Shown: positions 8,244 through 18,005, counted from the stretch's first letter. The stretch: DNA of 45,825 bases from an uncultured cyanobacterium (GCA_937899645.1 CALCCD010000112.1:1-45825); one strand, 5' to 3'. Notes: a model not told the origin generated them from the sequence alone. Program-made: numbers and translations.

Positions 8244-9482
8244 ATGAGCCAAGAACGAGATCGGTTATTTCAACTTCTCCGTCGCGGGCTGCTGCTGCCA
8301 ATTTGCTTCCTGAACGGCTGGCTGCTGGCGATCGCGATCGACCGTCTCGACCCGCTGGTCGGCAACGCCGCAGCGGCAGTGCTGCTGGCGTTTATCTTGG
8401 ACTATCCGATCGCGTTCCTTCAGCGCCGGGGTCTGCGGCGCGGCGTCGCGATCGCGGTTGTGTTCGCGGTAGCGATCGCCGCGATCGCGGTTCTGGCGGT
8501 CGGGGTCGTACCGTCGATCGTCAACGAACTGCGCGATCTGATTCGCGATCTGCCGCGCTGGCTAGATGTGGGAACCGCGCGGCTGGCAGCCCTGGAGCGC
8601 TGGATTAACGAAACGGAGCTGCCCGTCGATCTCGACCTCGATATCGACAGCGCCATTACCCAGGCCGTAACGCGTCTGACGGCGGTACTGCAATCGCTAA
8701 GCGGGCAGGTGCTCTCGCTGCTGACGCGTGCCCTTTCCGGCCTATTCGATTTTCTGACGATCGTCGTCATTGCGATGTTTCTAGTGTTCGGCGGCCAGCA
8801 GCTTTGGGATGGGGTCTTCTCGCGCGTGCCGCCCCACTGGCGCTTCGTGCGACCGATGCTGCGCAAGACGTTCCAGGACTATTTCGTCGGGCAGGCAACA
8901 CTGGCAACGCTGCAAAGCGTGGTGATGGTGGCGATTTTTGCGGTGATGCAGGTTCCTTACGCGCTGCTGTTCGGGCTGACGATCGGGCTGACGACGCTGG
9001 TTCCTTACGCTGGAGCGGTCAGCACCGTGGGTGTCGCGATCGTTTTGGCGTTTCAGAGTCCGGGGCTGGCGATTCAGGTGGCGATCGTCTCGATCGTCAT
9101 CGGCCAAATTATCGACACCGTTATCTCGCCGCGCATTGTCGGCGATGCGACCGGTCTCAATCCCGTCTGGCCGATCGTGGCGCTGCTGGTCGGCGCGAAT
9201 CTGGCGGGGTTTCTCGGACTGCTGCTGGCGGTGCCGACGGCCAGCTTTATCAAGCGGCTGACCGATCGCCTACTCGACGATCCGCCCAGGCCGCTGCACG
9301 TCCCGACCATATCGCCCGTTTCGATCGCCGCATCGGTCTTGCCCACTCCTTGCGATTCGGCTGAAACCGCTGCCGTTCGCGAGATACCGCCCACGCCCGA
9401 CGATATCGCTCCCCCTCAGGAGACGCCTTCCACACCTAGCGAGGAAGAACCACCACTGCCGGACTCCCCTGCATCGCGTTAA
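8244..9482 (+). CDS. AI-2E family (PerM/TqsA-type) membrane transporter
   Basis: A 412-residue polytopic membrane protein of the AI-2E/PF01594 family; characterised members export autoinducer-2 or act as ion/proton antiporters, so the name does not prove the substrate. About seven or eight hydrophobic helices are visible: two near the N-terminus, a third after LRRGVAIAV, a soluble amphipathic region around 90-150, then the long C-terminal helix group with the family stretch GLTTLVPYAGAVSTVG and the late IGQIIDTVISPRIVG segment. The last 60 or so residues are a Pro/Ser/Glu-rich cytoplasmic tail. A second, divergent paralogue lies at 42831-43964. Confidence 0.9.
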   Translation: MSQERDRLFQLLRRGLLLPICFLNGWLLAIAIDRLDPLVGNAAAAVLLAFILDYPIAFLQRRGLRRGVAIAVVFAVAIAAIAVLAVGVVPSIVNELRDLIRDLPRWLDVGTARLAALERWINETELPVDLDLDIDSAITQAVTRLTAVLQSLSGQVLSLLTRALSGLFDFLTIVVIAMFLVFGGQQLWDGVFSRVPPHWRFVRPMLRKTFQDYFVGQATLATLQSVVMVAIFAVMQVPYALLFGLTIGLTTLVPYAGAVSTVGVAIVLAFQSPGLAIQVAIVSIVIGQIIDTVISPRIVGDATGLNPVWPIVALLVGANLAGFLGLLLAVPTASFIKRLTDRLLDDPPRPLHVPTISPVSIAASVLPTPCDSAETAAVREIPPTPDDIAPPQETPSTPSEEEPPLPDSPASR

Positions 9483-9524
9483 GGCGTTTGCAGCGCTGCG
9501 AAGCAGTATCTCCAAACGTCTTTT
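9482..9524 (+). terminator. Hairpin after the AI-2E-type permease gene
   Basis: Arms AGGCGTTTG and CAAACGTCT (9 bp with one G-T pair) enclose a 22-base loop and are followed by TTT on the plus strand, immediately after the stop codon. The long loop and short T-tract make it a moderate candidate. Confidence 0.4.
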
Positions 9525-9585
9525 GCGGCGGGTGAAAGAACAGCTACCGTGCGCCGCTACCAGAGATTTCCATCTCGGTGCAACC

Positions 9586-11718
9586 CTAAAGCGGCACGTC
9601 AGCTTTGCTAGCTTCTCGCTCGGGGCTAACCGATGGGAGCGACTCGACTGGCTCGGCAGGCATCGAAGGCGACGGCTCGCAGGCATCGTGCGCCAGAGGG
9701 ACTTCGATCGTCACGGTCGTGCCACAGTTCGTGCCGCGACTGTCGATCGCGATACGCCCGCCCATCATCTCCAAGAGGTTGCGCGCGATCGCCAGCCCCA
9801 GACCCGTCCCGCCGAATTGGCGTGTCGTCGAGCCATCGCTCATTACAAAGGGCTCGAACAGGCGATCGCGAATGCGCGGGTCGATGCCGATGCCCGTATC
9901 GCGCACCTCGATCGCCGCGCAGGGGACGGGGTTAGCATTCGGCCGCTTCTCGAACGAGGCCATGAGTTGCGCGACGCGCACCTGCGTCCGGACGGCGATC
10001 GTCCCGGATTCGGTGAACTTGATGGCATTGCCGATGATATTGACGAGCACGCGGCGCAGCTTCGACGGATCGACGTAGATCGTCGTCGTATCGCCCTCAC
10101 CCAGGTCGAGCTTCAGGGTCAGCGGCTTGACCTCCAGATCGCGCTGTTGGACTTCGATCGCCTCGCGGACGATCTCTCGTAGGTCGATCGACTCGGGCGA
10201 CAGGGCCACGGTTCCGGCCTCAATGCTAGAGATATCGAGAATGTCGTCGATGATCTCCAGCAGGTGGATCGCCGAGTCGTCAGCCCGCTGCAAAAATTCC
10301 AGCTCCTCTTCGCGGTCGTCGCAAAAATCGTCGCGAATCAGCCGTAAACTACCGATGATGCCGTTGAGTGGCGTGCGTAGCTCGTGGGAAATCGTCGTTA
10401 GAAATTCGCTCTTGAGCTGGTTGGCCTGGCGCGCCTGCTGCCACGCTGCCGACAGCTCCGTCGCCCAGGATTTGAGGCGCTCGATCGAGGCGTTCATCAC
10501 CGCCGCGAGCTGATTGAACTCGTCGATCGTAAAACTCGAAGGCAGGTCTTCAGGAGTGGTGTTGCACTCGATGCTGCGGGCGTAGCGTCCGAGCCGCTCG
10601 ACGGGCAGCGCCAAATCCCGCGCCAGAAACAGCGTTGCGGTCAGGTTCGCCGCCAGCAGCAGCAGCACCAAATTAAACATCACCCCGCGTACGCTCGCCA
10701 GGTTGCGCGAAACCAGCTCCGGGTCGGCCACGGCCAGCACGATCCAGCCCGCGTTTGGCGCATCGCCCGCGGTCAAGGTCGGGTCGGTGATGCTCGCGTA
10801 ACCGACGATCGCCTGCTGTCCGCGATCGTCGAGCTCGAACATCTCCGGATCGAAAGCCTCGGGCTGGGCGATCGCCGCCCGACTGGCGCGCTCCATCTGC
10901 ACGAGACGCTCGTAATCGGTCAGGTCGCGCAGGTTGAGACCGACATAGCCCGCCAGCGGATAAGACAAAATCGTGCCGTCGGCGTCGGCGATCAGGGCGG
11001 TGTTGCTGAGGGGCGAGTCAGCGGGGCCGGCACTACGGTAATCGGGGGGCAGACGGGAAACGATCCGCAGCACGTAGCGATCGCGCGCCGAGCGAACGGG
11101 CGCATCCAGGAGCAGGTAGGTCTCCAGATTGGCGTCGGGCATCGGGCTCGGGTCTGCTGTCCGATCCGCTGGCGAGGTCTCTTGTAAGTCTTCGGATGGA
11201 CTTGTCGATGGGGATTCTGGCGGATTTTTCGATCGTTCGGTGGCGCGATCGCCCGCCCTCTCTGGCGCGACGCTCACAAAAAAAGTGCGCGCCGCGATCG
11301 CATCGTCTGGGCGAGTCGAGCCCTCGGGGCTTCCGTAGGTGGGAACGTCGGGCAGCAACCGATCGCAGCTACTGACCAGCACCTGCGCCGTCGCTAGGGA
11401 TTCGAGCCAAATGCAATCGACGCTGTCGGGTGTTTCCCGGGCCAAACGCTCGAACAGCGCTCGCGCCCCTTCCAGATCGCCCGCCGTCACGGGCGCAGCT
11501 TCGCGAGCCACACTGGCGCTCGATCGCAGCAATGCCACAAAACGCGCCAAATCTTCACCCTTATGTTCGGCGCTCTGCACCAGTCGGTCGTGGGTCGCCG
11601 CCAGCAAGCTCAAGCGCACCTGACGGTAGGTCAAAAATTGACCGATCAGCAAAACCGGCACGCTGAGCAACAGAATGCGCGAGAGTAATATGCGGCGAAA
11701 GGAAATCGAGCCGAACAT
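9586..11718 (-). CDS. Membrane sensor histidine kinase with large extracytoplasmic sensor domain
   Basis: A 710-residue two-component sensor kinase. Membrane helix 1 is at about residues 11-31, a long periplasmic region runs from 32 to 345 (probably a Cache-like sensor fold, broken by a Ser/Pro/Glu-rich insert at about 155-195), and helix 2 is at about 346-366. A HAMP-like linker follows, then the HisKA domain with phospho-acceptor His445 in SHELRTPLNG, then the ATPase domain: N box NIIGNAIKF (560-568), G1 box DTGIGI (607-612) and G2 box GTGLGL (637-642). The tail after about 680 is disordered. No response regulator is adjacent, so it is an orphan kinase and its stimulus is unknown. Confidence 0.93.
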   Translation of the reverse strand: MFGSISFRRILLSRILLLSVPVLLIGQFLTYRQVRLSLLAATHDRLVQSAEHKGEDLARFVALLRSSASVAREAAPVTAGDLEGARALFERLARETPDSVDCIWLESLATAQVLVSSCDRLLPDVPTYGSPEGSTRPDDAIAARTFFVSVAPERAGDRATERSKNPPESPSTSPSEDLQETSPADRTADPSPMPDANLETYLLLDAPVRSARDRYVLRIVSRLPPDYRSAGPADSPLSNTALIADADGTILSYPLAGYVGLNLRDLTDYERLVQMERASRAAIAQPEAFDPEMFELDDRGQQAIVGYASITDPTLTAGDAPNAGWIVLAVADPELVSRNLASVRGVMFNLVLLLLAANLTATLFLARDLALPVERLGRYARSIECNTTPEDLPSSFTIDEFNQLAAVMNASIERLKSWATELSAAWQQARQANQLKSEFLTTISHELRTPLNGIIGSLRLIRDDFCDDREEELEFLQRADDSAIHLLEIIDDILDISSIEAGTVALSPESIDLREIVREAIEVQQRDLEVKPLTLKLDLGEGDTTTIYVDPSKLRRVLVNIIGNAIKFTESGTIAVRTQVRVAQLMASFEKRPNANPVPCAAIEVRDTGIGIDPRIRDRLFEPFVMSDGSTTRQFGGTGLGLAIARNLLEMMGGRIAIDSRGTNCGTTVTIEVPLAHDACEPSPSMPAEPVESLPSVSPEREASKADVPL

Positions 11719-11840
11719 AAAGCGGAGTCAAACGGACAAAGCGATCGCGACCGGGCTCGCATATCCATCCATTGTACGGTGCAGCCCCGCAAGTCTCATC
11801 CGAACCGCAACGCGGTGCATATGGCCGCAAACTGACGGAT

Positions 11841-12260
11841 TTAGGCGCGATCGCGCCGCCATATTCCAAACCACATCCACAGCGTGCTGCGACTTCCCTG
11901 AGTTCGCAAGCGTTGTGCCTCATCGTGTCGCTGCGCCAGCTCGCGCGCCGCCAACCCGAACAAAATATTGCGGCTCTGCCACATCAGCGTCGAAAGCGTC
12001 AGGCCGAACGACAGCAACAGTCCGAACGCAGGCCAGGGGTTGACTCGAAAGGCGTACCACATCGCCGCCCATGAGAAAAAGTCGAGCCAAAGTCCGAACT
12101 CGCGCCGCAAAAACCACATCGCCGGAACCCCGAACGCCAACCAGCAGCACACGACCAAAAGCCAGCGCGCGGCCACCGCGCAGCGATGCAAGAACAGCGC
12201 GAACTCATCCTCAAAGTCGCATTCTGGCTTGTAACGGGTCGTCGTCGAAGGCCGCATCAT
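11841..12260 (-). CDS. Small two-helix membrane protein downstream of secF
   Basis: A 139-residue protein of unknown function. The first 30 residues are hydrophilic and acidic; two hydrophobic stretches follow (about 30-50, WLLVVCCWLAFGVPAMWFL, and about 75-95, PAFGLLLSFGLTLS), then a basic C-terminus. The start is the ATG at 12260 (MMRPSTTTRY), 20 bases after the secF stop; an upstream extension in the same frame would overlap secF and was not used. The tight spacing suggests co-transcription with secD-secF, so a role near the export machinery is possible but unproven. Confidence 0.7.
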   Translation of the reverse strand: MMRPSTTTRYKPECDFEDEFALFLHRCAVAARWLLVVCCWLAFGVPAMWFLRREFGLWLDFFSWAAMWYAFRVNPWPAFGLLLSFGLTLSTLMWQSRNILFGLAARELAQRHDEAQRLRTQGSRSTLWMWFGIWRRDRA

Positions 12261-12280
12261 CGGGATGTCTTGGGGCGGGA

Positions 12281-13246
12281 CTAAACCACGGCGTCGCTGC
12301 TCGGCGGCTCGATAATGTCCGTGCCGAAGGGCTCGCCGGTGCGGGTGCGCCACACGGCCAGGATCGAGCTAGCGATAAAGATGCTCGAATACGCGCCGAG
12401 CAGGAAACCGACGATCAGTACCAGCGCGAAATCCTTAAGCGTCGCGCCGCCGAAGATGAAGATCGCCACCAGCGGCAGCACCGTCGTCAGGCTGGTGTTG
12501 ATCGATCGCCCGAGGGTCTGATTCACGGCGCGATCGACAATCTGGTTCGCCGTCCAGTCCGGGTTGGCCTTACCCGTCTCGCGAACGCGATCGTAGATCA
12601 CCACCGTGTCGTTGACCGAGAAGCCAATAATCGTCAGCAGCGCCACCATAAACAGGCTGTCCGCCTCGAAGCCCGCAGTCAAGCCGAGAATCGAAAACAG
12701 CCCGACCGTAATCCAGACATCGTGGAGCAGCGCCACGATCGCGAAAATCGCGTAGTCGAACTGGAAGCGCAGGCTCAGATACGCGACGATGCCTGCACTC
12801 GCGACGATCAGCGACAGCAAGCCAGCGCTGAGGAGCTGCTGCCCCACCGTCGGCCCAACGGTGTCGATCTGAGTTTGGCTCATGTCGAACTCGCCGAGCC
12901 GTTCGGCCAGGGCGGCTTCGAGTTCGGTGCGCTGCTCCACGTCGAGCGTCGCAGTGCGGACGGCGACACCGGTTTTCTCCGTGCCGATCACCTGCACGTC
13001 CGTACCCAGGTCGAGATCGACCAGGACGGCGCGGGCGTCGTCGAGTTCGATCGGGGCGTCGCAATTCCCCGCGATCGAGCAGTCGAGTTCTAGCGCCAGC
13101 CGCGTGCCGCCGGAGAAATCCAGGCCGAGGGCGACAGGCGCACCGAACTGGGTGAACGAGATACCCATTGCGATCGCGCCGACGAGGGCGAGGCCGATCG
13201 AGATCGACCACCAGAGTTTGCGCTGCTCGGTTATGTTCAGTTGCAT
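12281..13246 (-). CDS. secF: Protein translocase subunit SecF
   Basis: A 321-residue RND-type membrane protein which, with SecD, uses the proton gradient to help the SecYEG channel release exported proteins. The N-terminal helix ([20 protein letters not shown]) is followed by the SecF signature [14 protein letters not shown], a periplasmic domain, and five further helices including the stretch ending [15 protein letters not shown] start at the ATG at 13246 ([10 protein letters not shown]), matching SecF length; the open frame reaches 13366, but that part is the dispersed repeat at 13308-13382. It follows secD, separated by 152 bases. Confidence 0.96.
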   Translation of the reverse strand: MQLNITEQRKLWWSISIGLALVGAIAMGISFTQFGAPVALGLDFSGGTRLALELDCSIAGNCDAPIELDDARAVLVDLDLGTDVQVIGTEKTGVAVRTATLDVEQRTELEAALAERLGEFDMSQTQIDTVGPTVGQQLLSAGLLSLIVASAGIVAYLSLRFQFDYAIFAIVALLHDVWITVGLFSILGLTAGFEADSLFMVALLTIIGFSVNDTVVIYDRVRETGKANPDWTANQIVDRAVNQTLGRSINTSLTTVLPLVAIFIFGGATLKDFALVLIVGFLLGAYSSIFIASSILAVWRTRTGEPFGTDIIEPPSSDAVV

Positions 13247-13307
13247 CGGTTGCGGTTGCGTCTCTCGCGTTGCTTCAAACGTTGCCGTGGCATACGAAGT
13301 TCTACCG

Positions 13308-13382
13308 GTAGGGGCGTCACGGCAGTGCGCCCGTGTCTGCGGGAACTCCACCGATACCGGGTGCATGGTAATGCGCCCCTAC
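13308..13382. repeat. MITE-like dispersed repeat with GTAGGGGCG ends
   Basis: A 75-bp element in the secD-secF spacer begins GTAGGGGCG and ends CGCCCCTAC, a 9-bp terminal inverted repeat. Its first 25 bases (13308-13332) recur exactly, in reverse complement, at 25124-25148. Repeats with GTAGGGGCG-type ends are common in cyanobacterial genomes. No coding capacity. Confidence 0.75.
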
Positions 13383-13398
13383 GTGGATCGGCCAAAAT

Positions 13399-14811
13399 TT
13401 AGGACTCTTTGACTTGCAGGTTCGGGTAGAACAGATCGACCTTCTTAAATTCAGGCTTGCTAATCGCGTAGAACATCAACGTGCGACTACAGCTAATCGC
13501 CGTAAACATGCTGATGCCGACCCCGACCCCTAGCGTCAGCGCAAAGCCTTTCACCAGGCCCGCCCCGAACCAGAACAACGCCAGACAGGCAATCAGCGTC
13601 GTGACGTTACTGTCGAGAATACTGGAGAACGCCCGGTAGAAGCCCGACTCGACCGATCGATACAGCGTCTTGCCCGCCTTCAGCTCCTCGCGCGTCCGCT
13701 CGAAAATCAGCACGTTCGCGTCCACCGCCATGCCGATGCTGAGGATAAATCCGGCGATTCCCGGCAGCGTCAGCGTTACGCCCAGCAGCGCGTAGGCCGC
13801 CAGGGTAAAGAGCGCGTAAAGGGTCAAGGAGATGTTCGCAATCCCGCCTGGAAGGCGGTAGTAAACGACCATAAACACCAGCACCAGGACGATACCGGCG
13901 ACGCCTGCATAGATGCTGCGGCGGATGCTGTCGCGCCCCAGGGTCGCGCCAACCGTGCGGTTTTCCACGATTTCCACAGGCACGGGCAGCGAGCCGCCGC
14001 GCAGTTGCGCCACCAGGTCGCTGGCGCGCTCGATCTCGAAGTTGCCGTCGATGCGAGCGCTGTTACCGGTGATGCCGGTCTCGGCGTACTGGGCGCTGAC
14101 CCCTGCGGCGCTAATCAGCTCGCCGTCCAGGAAGATGCCGATGCGCCGCCCGGTTCCGGCGATGCGCTTAGTCAGCTCCGCAAACTGTCGGCCACCCTCG
14201 CGATTGAAGTCGATGCCGACACTCCAAAGGTTTGGGCTAGGCGTGGTCAGAACGTTTGCGTCGGTGAGGTCTTTACCCGTTAAGCCGACTTTCTGGAAGA
14301 TGCGATCGTTGATTTCGGCAATCTCGGCGTTTTTGGCTTCAAGATCTGCCTCCAGCTCGGCTCGCTCTTCCGGCGAGGCCGAAGCTTCACGAAGCGCAAG
14401 CTGCTGGAGTAGCTCGGCTAGCTCGTTCTGGCGCACCGTAAGCTGAGCGCTCAGCTCGCCGTCTGCCGCCTCTTCGCGGAAGTCGAGCTGCGCCGTACCG
14501 CCCAGGACGCGCTCGGCCTGTGCCGGATCGTCGATGCCCGGAAGCTGCACCAGGACGCGATCGGTGCCGACGGTTTGCACCACTGGCTCGCTAACGCCCA
14601 GGGTATCGACGCGATTCCGCACCACCACCAGCACGGCCTCTAGCTCGCGCGATCCGATGGTCTGCACTTCCTCGTTGGTTTGCACCTGAATCGTCAGTTG
14701 CGTACCGCCCTGGAGGTCGAGCCCCAGCCGCAGCCCGACTTGCGACAATACAAAGATCGCTCCGGCAGTTAGCACGGCGATCGCGGCGAGCAAGGCTTCT
14801 TTGTTACGCAT
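13399..14811 (-). CDS. secD: Protein translocase subunit SecD
   Basis: A 470-residue RND-family membrane protein, the partner of SecF in proton-driven protein export across the thylakoid and plasma membranes. Visible features are the N-terminal helix, the SecD motif LGLDLQGGTQLTIQV near residue 30, a long periplasmic domain with a helical Glu/Ala-rich insert (about 120-175), and a six-helix bundle with the conserved SIGMAVDANVLIFERTREE segment at about 360-380. Length is normal for cyanobacteria. It lies 51 bases after pdhB on the same strand; pdhB-secD-secF is a recurring cyanobacterial arrangement. Confidence 0.96.
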   Translation of the reverse strand: MRNKEALLAAIAVLTAGAIFVLSQVGLRLGLDLQGGTQLTIQVQTNEEVQTIGSRELEAVLVVVRNRVDTLGVSEPVVQTVGTDRVLVQLPGIDDPAQAERVLGGTAQLDFREEAADGELSAQLTVRQNELAELLQQLALREASASPEERAELEADLEAKNAEIAEINDRIFQKVGLTGKDLTDANVLTTPSPNLWSVGIDFNREGGRQFAELTKRIAGTGRRIGIFLDGELISAAGVSAQYAETGITGNSARIDGNFEIERASDLVAQLRGGSLPVPVEIVENRTVGATLGRDSIRRSIYAGVAGIVLVLVFMVVYYRLPGGIANISLTLYALFTLAAYALLGVTLTLPGIAGFILSIGMAVDANVLIFERTREELKAGKTLYRSVESGFYRAFSSILDSNVTTLIACLALFWFGAGLVKGFALTLGVGVGISMFTAISCSRTLMFYAISKPEFKKVDLFYPNLQVKES

Positions 14812-14862
14812 AGAGTCGGTCGTGAAAGGACGTCGGGAAGCGGTCGCGGTCGCGAGGCGCGC

Positions 14863-15843
14863 CTACACTTGCAGCGCCATCATTTCTTTGACGCCATCGA
14901 CAATTTGGTTGGGCTGCACGATCGTCAGGCGTTCGAGCGCACCGTTGTAGGGCGTCGGGATGTCTTGGGATGCGAGGCGCATCACCGGTGCGTCGAGTTC
15001 GTCGAACAGCTGGTCGTTAATCGAAGCGGTAACTTCCGCACCGATGCCGCCGGTCTTCATGCACTCTTCGACGATGATGACGCGGTGAGTTTTGCGGATG
15101 GACTTGGCGATCGCCTCCATATCCAGCGGCTTGAGCGAAATCAGGTCGATGATTTCCGGATCGAAGCCGTCGGCCTCCAGGGTTTTCGCCGCTTGCAGGC
15201 AGTGGTGGCGCATCCGCGAGTAGGTCAGCAGCGTCACGTCTTTGCCCTCGCGAACGACTTCCGCCTTATCGAGGGGCAGGTAATATTCCTCTTCCGGCAG
15301 GTCTTCTTTGAGGTTGTAGAGCAGCACGTGCTCGAAGAACAGCACCGGGTTATTGTCGCGAATCGCCGACTTCAGCAAACCCTTGGCGTTGTAGGGCGTC
15401 GAGCAGGCGACGATTTTCAGGCCCGGAACCGCCTGGAAGTAGGCTTCGAGGCGCTGGGAGTGTTCCGCGCCGAGCTGGCGACCGACGCCACCGGGGCCGC
15501 GAATCACGATCGGCACGGTGAAGTTACCGCCCGAGGTGTAGCGCAGCATCGAGTTGTTGGAAATCTGGTTGAAGGCCAGGAGCAAGAAGCCCATGTTCAT
15601 GCCTTCGACGATCGGGCGCAGACCGGTCATCGCCGCGCCGACGGCCATGCCCATAAAGCTGTTTTCCGCGATCGGGGTGTCGAGCAAACGCAGGTCGCCA
15701 TACTTTTTGTAGAGATCTTTGGTGACTTTGTAGGAACCGCCATAGTGACCGACATCCTCTCCCATAACGAAGACGCTCTGGTCGTTTGCCATCTCTTCGT
15801 CCGTGGCTTCGCGAAGGGCGTTAAAGAATACGGTTTCTGCCAT
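14863..15843 (-). CDS. pdhB: Pyruvate dehydrogenase E1 component, beta subunit
   Basis: A 326-residue subunit of the pyruvate dehydrogenase complex, which with the alpha subunit decarboxylates pyruvate using thiamine diphosphate and passes the acetyl group to lipoyl-E2. Family landmarks are [18 protein letters not shown] near the N-terminus, [20 protein letters not shown], the [18 protein letters not shown] segment, and the C-terminal domain from about residue 195 with [14 protein letters not shown]. The alpha subunit, E2 and E3 genes are not in the window, which is normal for cyanobacteria, where these genes are scattered. First gene of the pdhB-secD-secF run. Confidence 0.96.
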   Translation of the reverse strand: MAETVFFNALREATDEEMANDQSVFVMGEDVGHYGGSYKVTKDLYKKYGDLRLLDTPIAENSFMGMAVGAAMTGLRPIVEGMNMGFLLLAFNQISNNSMLRYTSGGNFTVPIVIRGPGGVGRQLGAEHSQRLEAYFQAVPGLKIVACSTPYNAKGLLKSAIRDNNPVLFFEHVLLYNLKEDLPEEEYYLPLDKAEVVREGKDVTLLTYSRMRHHCLQAAKTLEADGFDPEIIDLISLKPLDMEAIAKSIRKTHRVIIVEECMKTGGIGAEVTASINDQLFDELDAPVMRLASQDIPTPYNGALERLTIVQPNQIVDGVKEMMALQV

Positions 15844-16381
15844 GATCGGGGGTAGGTCTCAGGTATGACGGATGCGCTCGATCGAGCGATGCTGAGACAT
15901 TTTAACGCCTGCCCGCACTTTTTTCGGGGCGCGCGAGCGGTGTTGGTCGAACGCCGATTCGGCACTTCCGGCGCGCTCGCCGATCGCGTTCGGGAACTCA
16001 AACAGTCGCGGCGCGGTCGTTAGTTCCATGCGAGCAAGACGATCGCGTTGAGGTCAGACCAAAGTCACACCGACGCGCATCGATTCGCTATCTCGGTCAG
16101 TCCGTCTACCTATCGTTTTCGTCTGTTTGTCGGCAGCGTCCATCACCAGCCCAGCCTAGAAGCTCCAGCCTAGCGCCCAGCGGCTTGCGTTGCCCATCGC
16201 TCGCAGCTCCATGCGCGAACCCCTCGCCAGTGAACGGTTTCGGGTCGCGATCGAGTCCTCCTGCTTTTTTCAGAACCGTAGCCCGCGAACCGCGCCGGGA
16301 CGTTGCTAACCGCAACTACGCCCGCCGTGCGGCTTCGTGCGCGCCGTTTCCGACCTAGCGCCCCCACACAGAGAAGAAATC
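15844..16381. other. Intergenic region between pdhB and the RTX gene (divergent)
   Basis: A 538-base stretch that must contain the promoters of pdhB (minus) and of the RTX-protein gene (plus). I see no gene with coding character, RNA gene or convincing promoter hexamers. A purine-rich agagaagaa just before 16382 is a likely ribosome-binding site for the RTX gene. Confidence 0.5.
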
Positions 16382-17986
16382 ATGGCTAATAACGTCACCC
16401 TGTCCGGCATTCTTAACGCCAACGATCTGGCAACCGACGGCGCAAATTTCGCCGGAGCCGGAAACGTCCGCTTCGATGAATACATCGTCAACGTCGATCG
16501 CGACGGAACCACCGTCACCCTGGAAATCGACAACGCCGCCCTGGTTATCGACGCGCCCGATATCACCAACGGTAGCGAGCTGACCCAGCCCGTCGTCCTG
16601 CCCGCCGGAACCCAGTCGTTCCGCGTTATCGTCGGCCAAGCCGCCGCAGGCGACCAAAGCTACAGCCTCACCGCCCGCACCGATACCGGCAACGTGACGC
16701 TCTCGTCCCTGGGCGTGGCCTCGACGCAGCAGCCCAGCACCGGCCAAACCGTCAGCCTCCCCGGCGTCCTCAACAGCAGCGACCTACTCGTTCCCGTCAG
16801 CACCACCGAGTATTCGCTGGCCGATGAATACGTCGTCAAGCCTAATATCAGCGGCAACGTGACGATCGAGGTCAGCGGCGCGACCGGAACCGGCTTTACG
16901 CCCAACCTCCAACTTATCGACGCGGCTGGAGTCGTTACTAATATTGGCGGAGCCGTCACCACGGCGGCCTTCAACGCCAACAGCGCCACCCGCGTCCGCG
17001 TCCTCAACACCGGCGGTAGCCTCGGAACCGACGCCTCGGCGCAATACAACATCGCCTTCGCCGCCGCGACGGGCTCGCTGACCGTAACGCCGATCCAGGC
17101 CATCAGCGGCAGCGGCCAAGTCGAGCACAACACCCCCACCCTCTCGGCAGCGCCCGGTGCGGTTGCCGCCGACACCGCCGCCTACCTGCGCTACAACATC
17201 GGCGAGCAGGGGCCTGCGGGCGCGAACGACGCCACCCAGCTCGTCAACGAATTCAACTTCATCACGCTCTCCGGCGGCGACGACACGATCGACCTAGGCA
17301 ACATCCCGGCCAGCCAGGCTAGCGTCCTCACCGACTTGCAAGCCGGACTCAACACCGACGGCTCGGCCAACGCGACCGCGCGCTGGATCGTCGGCCTCGA
17401 TGGTAACGACACCTTCACCGGCACGGCAGGCAACGACGCCCCGATGACGGGTAACAAAGGTAACGACACCTTCAACCTGGGCGATGGGGCAGATGTGGCC
17501 GTGGCCGGACAGGGCTCGGACGTCATCAACGGCGACGGCGGCAACGACCAGCTCGGCGGCAACCTGGGCAACGACTCGATTAGCGGCGGCGCGGGCGACG
17601 ACATCCTCTTCGGTGGTGGCGACGACGATATCCTCAACGGTGGCGCGGGCATGGATACGCTCAGCGGCGATCGCGGTCGCGACTTCCTGACCGGCGGCAG
17701 CGAGGCCGACACCTTCGTGCTGAGTACCGCGACGGCGGCAGATACCCCCGCACAAGCGGACGTGATTACGGACTTCACCGCCGGACAGTCGGACAAAATC
17801 CAAATCACCGGTGTCGGCGGCTTCACCGACCTGACCCTGGAGGGCATCGACCTACTAATCGATGGCAACCTCTCGACGAACGCGACGGCGCTCAAGGTCA
17901 CGTCCAGCGGTCAGTACGTCGGCATCGTCGATGGCATCTCGCCGTTCGATCTGGCGGAAAACTCTAGCCTGTTTACCTTCGCGTAG
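16382..17986 (+). CDS. RTX-type (hemolysin-like) calcium-binding protein with duplicated N-terminal domain
   Basis: A 534-residue acidic protein with no Sec signal peptide, as usual for type I secretion substrates. Residues about 4-110 and 123-230 are two related beta-rich domains: each has a (S/P)G(I/V)LN..DL start, then DEY(I/V)V, then a TLEID/TIEVSG strand, like PPC-type pre-peptidase domains. After a linker and a GGDDTIDLG turn, residues about 338-440 hold RTX nonapeptides (for example GNKGNDTFN, GAGDDILFG, GGDDDILNG). A C-terminal domain (about 441-534) with VITDFTAGQSDKIQI resembles the usual RTX cap. No catalytic domain is seen, so it may be an S-layer-like, adhesive or calcium-binding exoprotein. 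No type I secretion gene is nearby. Confidence 0.85.
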   Translation: MANNVTLSGILNANDLATDGANFAGAGNVRFDEYIVNVDRDGTTVTLEIDNAALVIDAPDITNGSELTQPVVLPAGTQSFRVIVGQAAAGDQSYSLTARTDTGNVTLSSLGVASTQQPSTGQTVSLPGVLNSSDLLVPVSTTEYSLADEYVVKPNISGNVTIEVSGATGTGFTPNLQLIDAAGVVTNIGGAVTTAAFNANSATRVRVLNTGGSLGTDASAQYNIAFAAATGSLTVTPIQAISGSGQVEHNTPTLSAAPGAVAADTAAYLRYNIGEQGPAGANDATQLVNEFNFITLSGGDDTIDLGNIPASQASVLTDLQAGLNTDGSANATARWIVGLDGNDTFTGTAGNDAPMTGNKGNDTFNLGDGADVAVAGQGSDVINGDGGNDQLGGNLGNDSISGGAGDDILFGGGDDDILNGGAGMDTLSGDRGRDFLTGGSEADTFVLSTATAADTPAQADVITDFTAGQSDKIQITGVGGFTDLTLEGIDLLIDGNLSTNATALKVTSSGQYVGIVDGISPFDLAENSSLFTFA

Positions 17987-18005
17987 ACCATAGGATTTAT
18001 CGGTT

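Noticed and set aside
12071-13093. A 340-codon open frame antisense to secF
   Set aside because: Arg/Gln/His-rich and with no recognisable motifs; secF on the other strand explains the region.
14869-15855. A 328-codon open frame on the plus strand covering pdhB almost exactly
   Set aside because: It is the antisense shadow of pdhB, caused by high GC codon use; the translated protein has no family character while pdhB is unmistakable.
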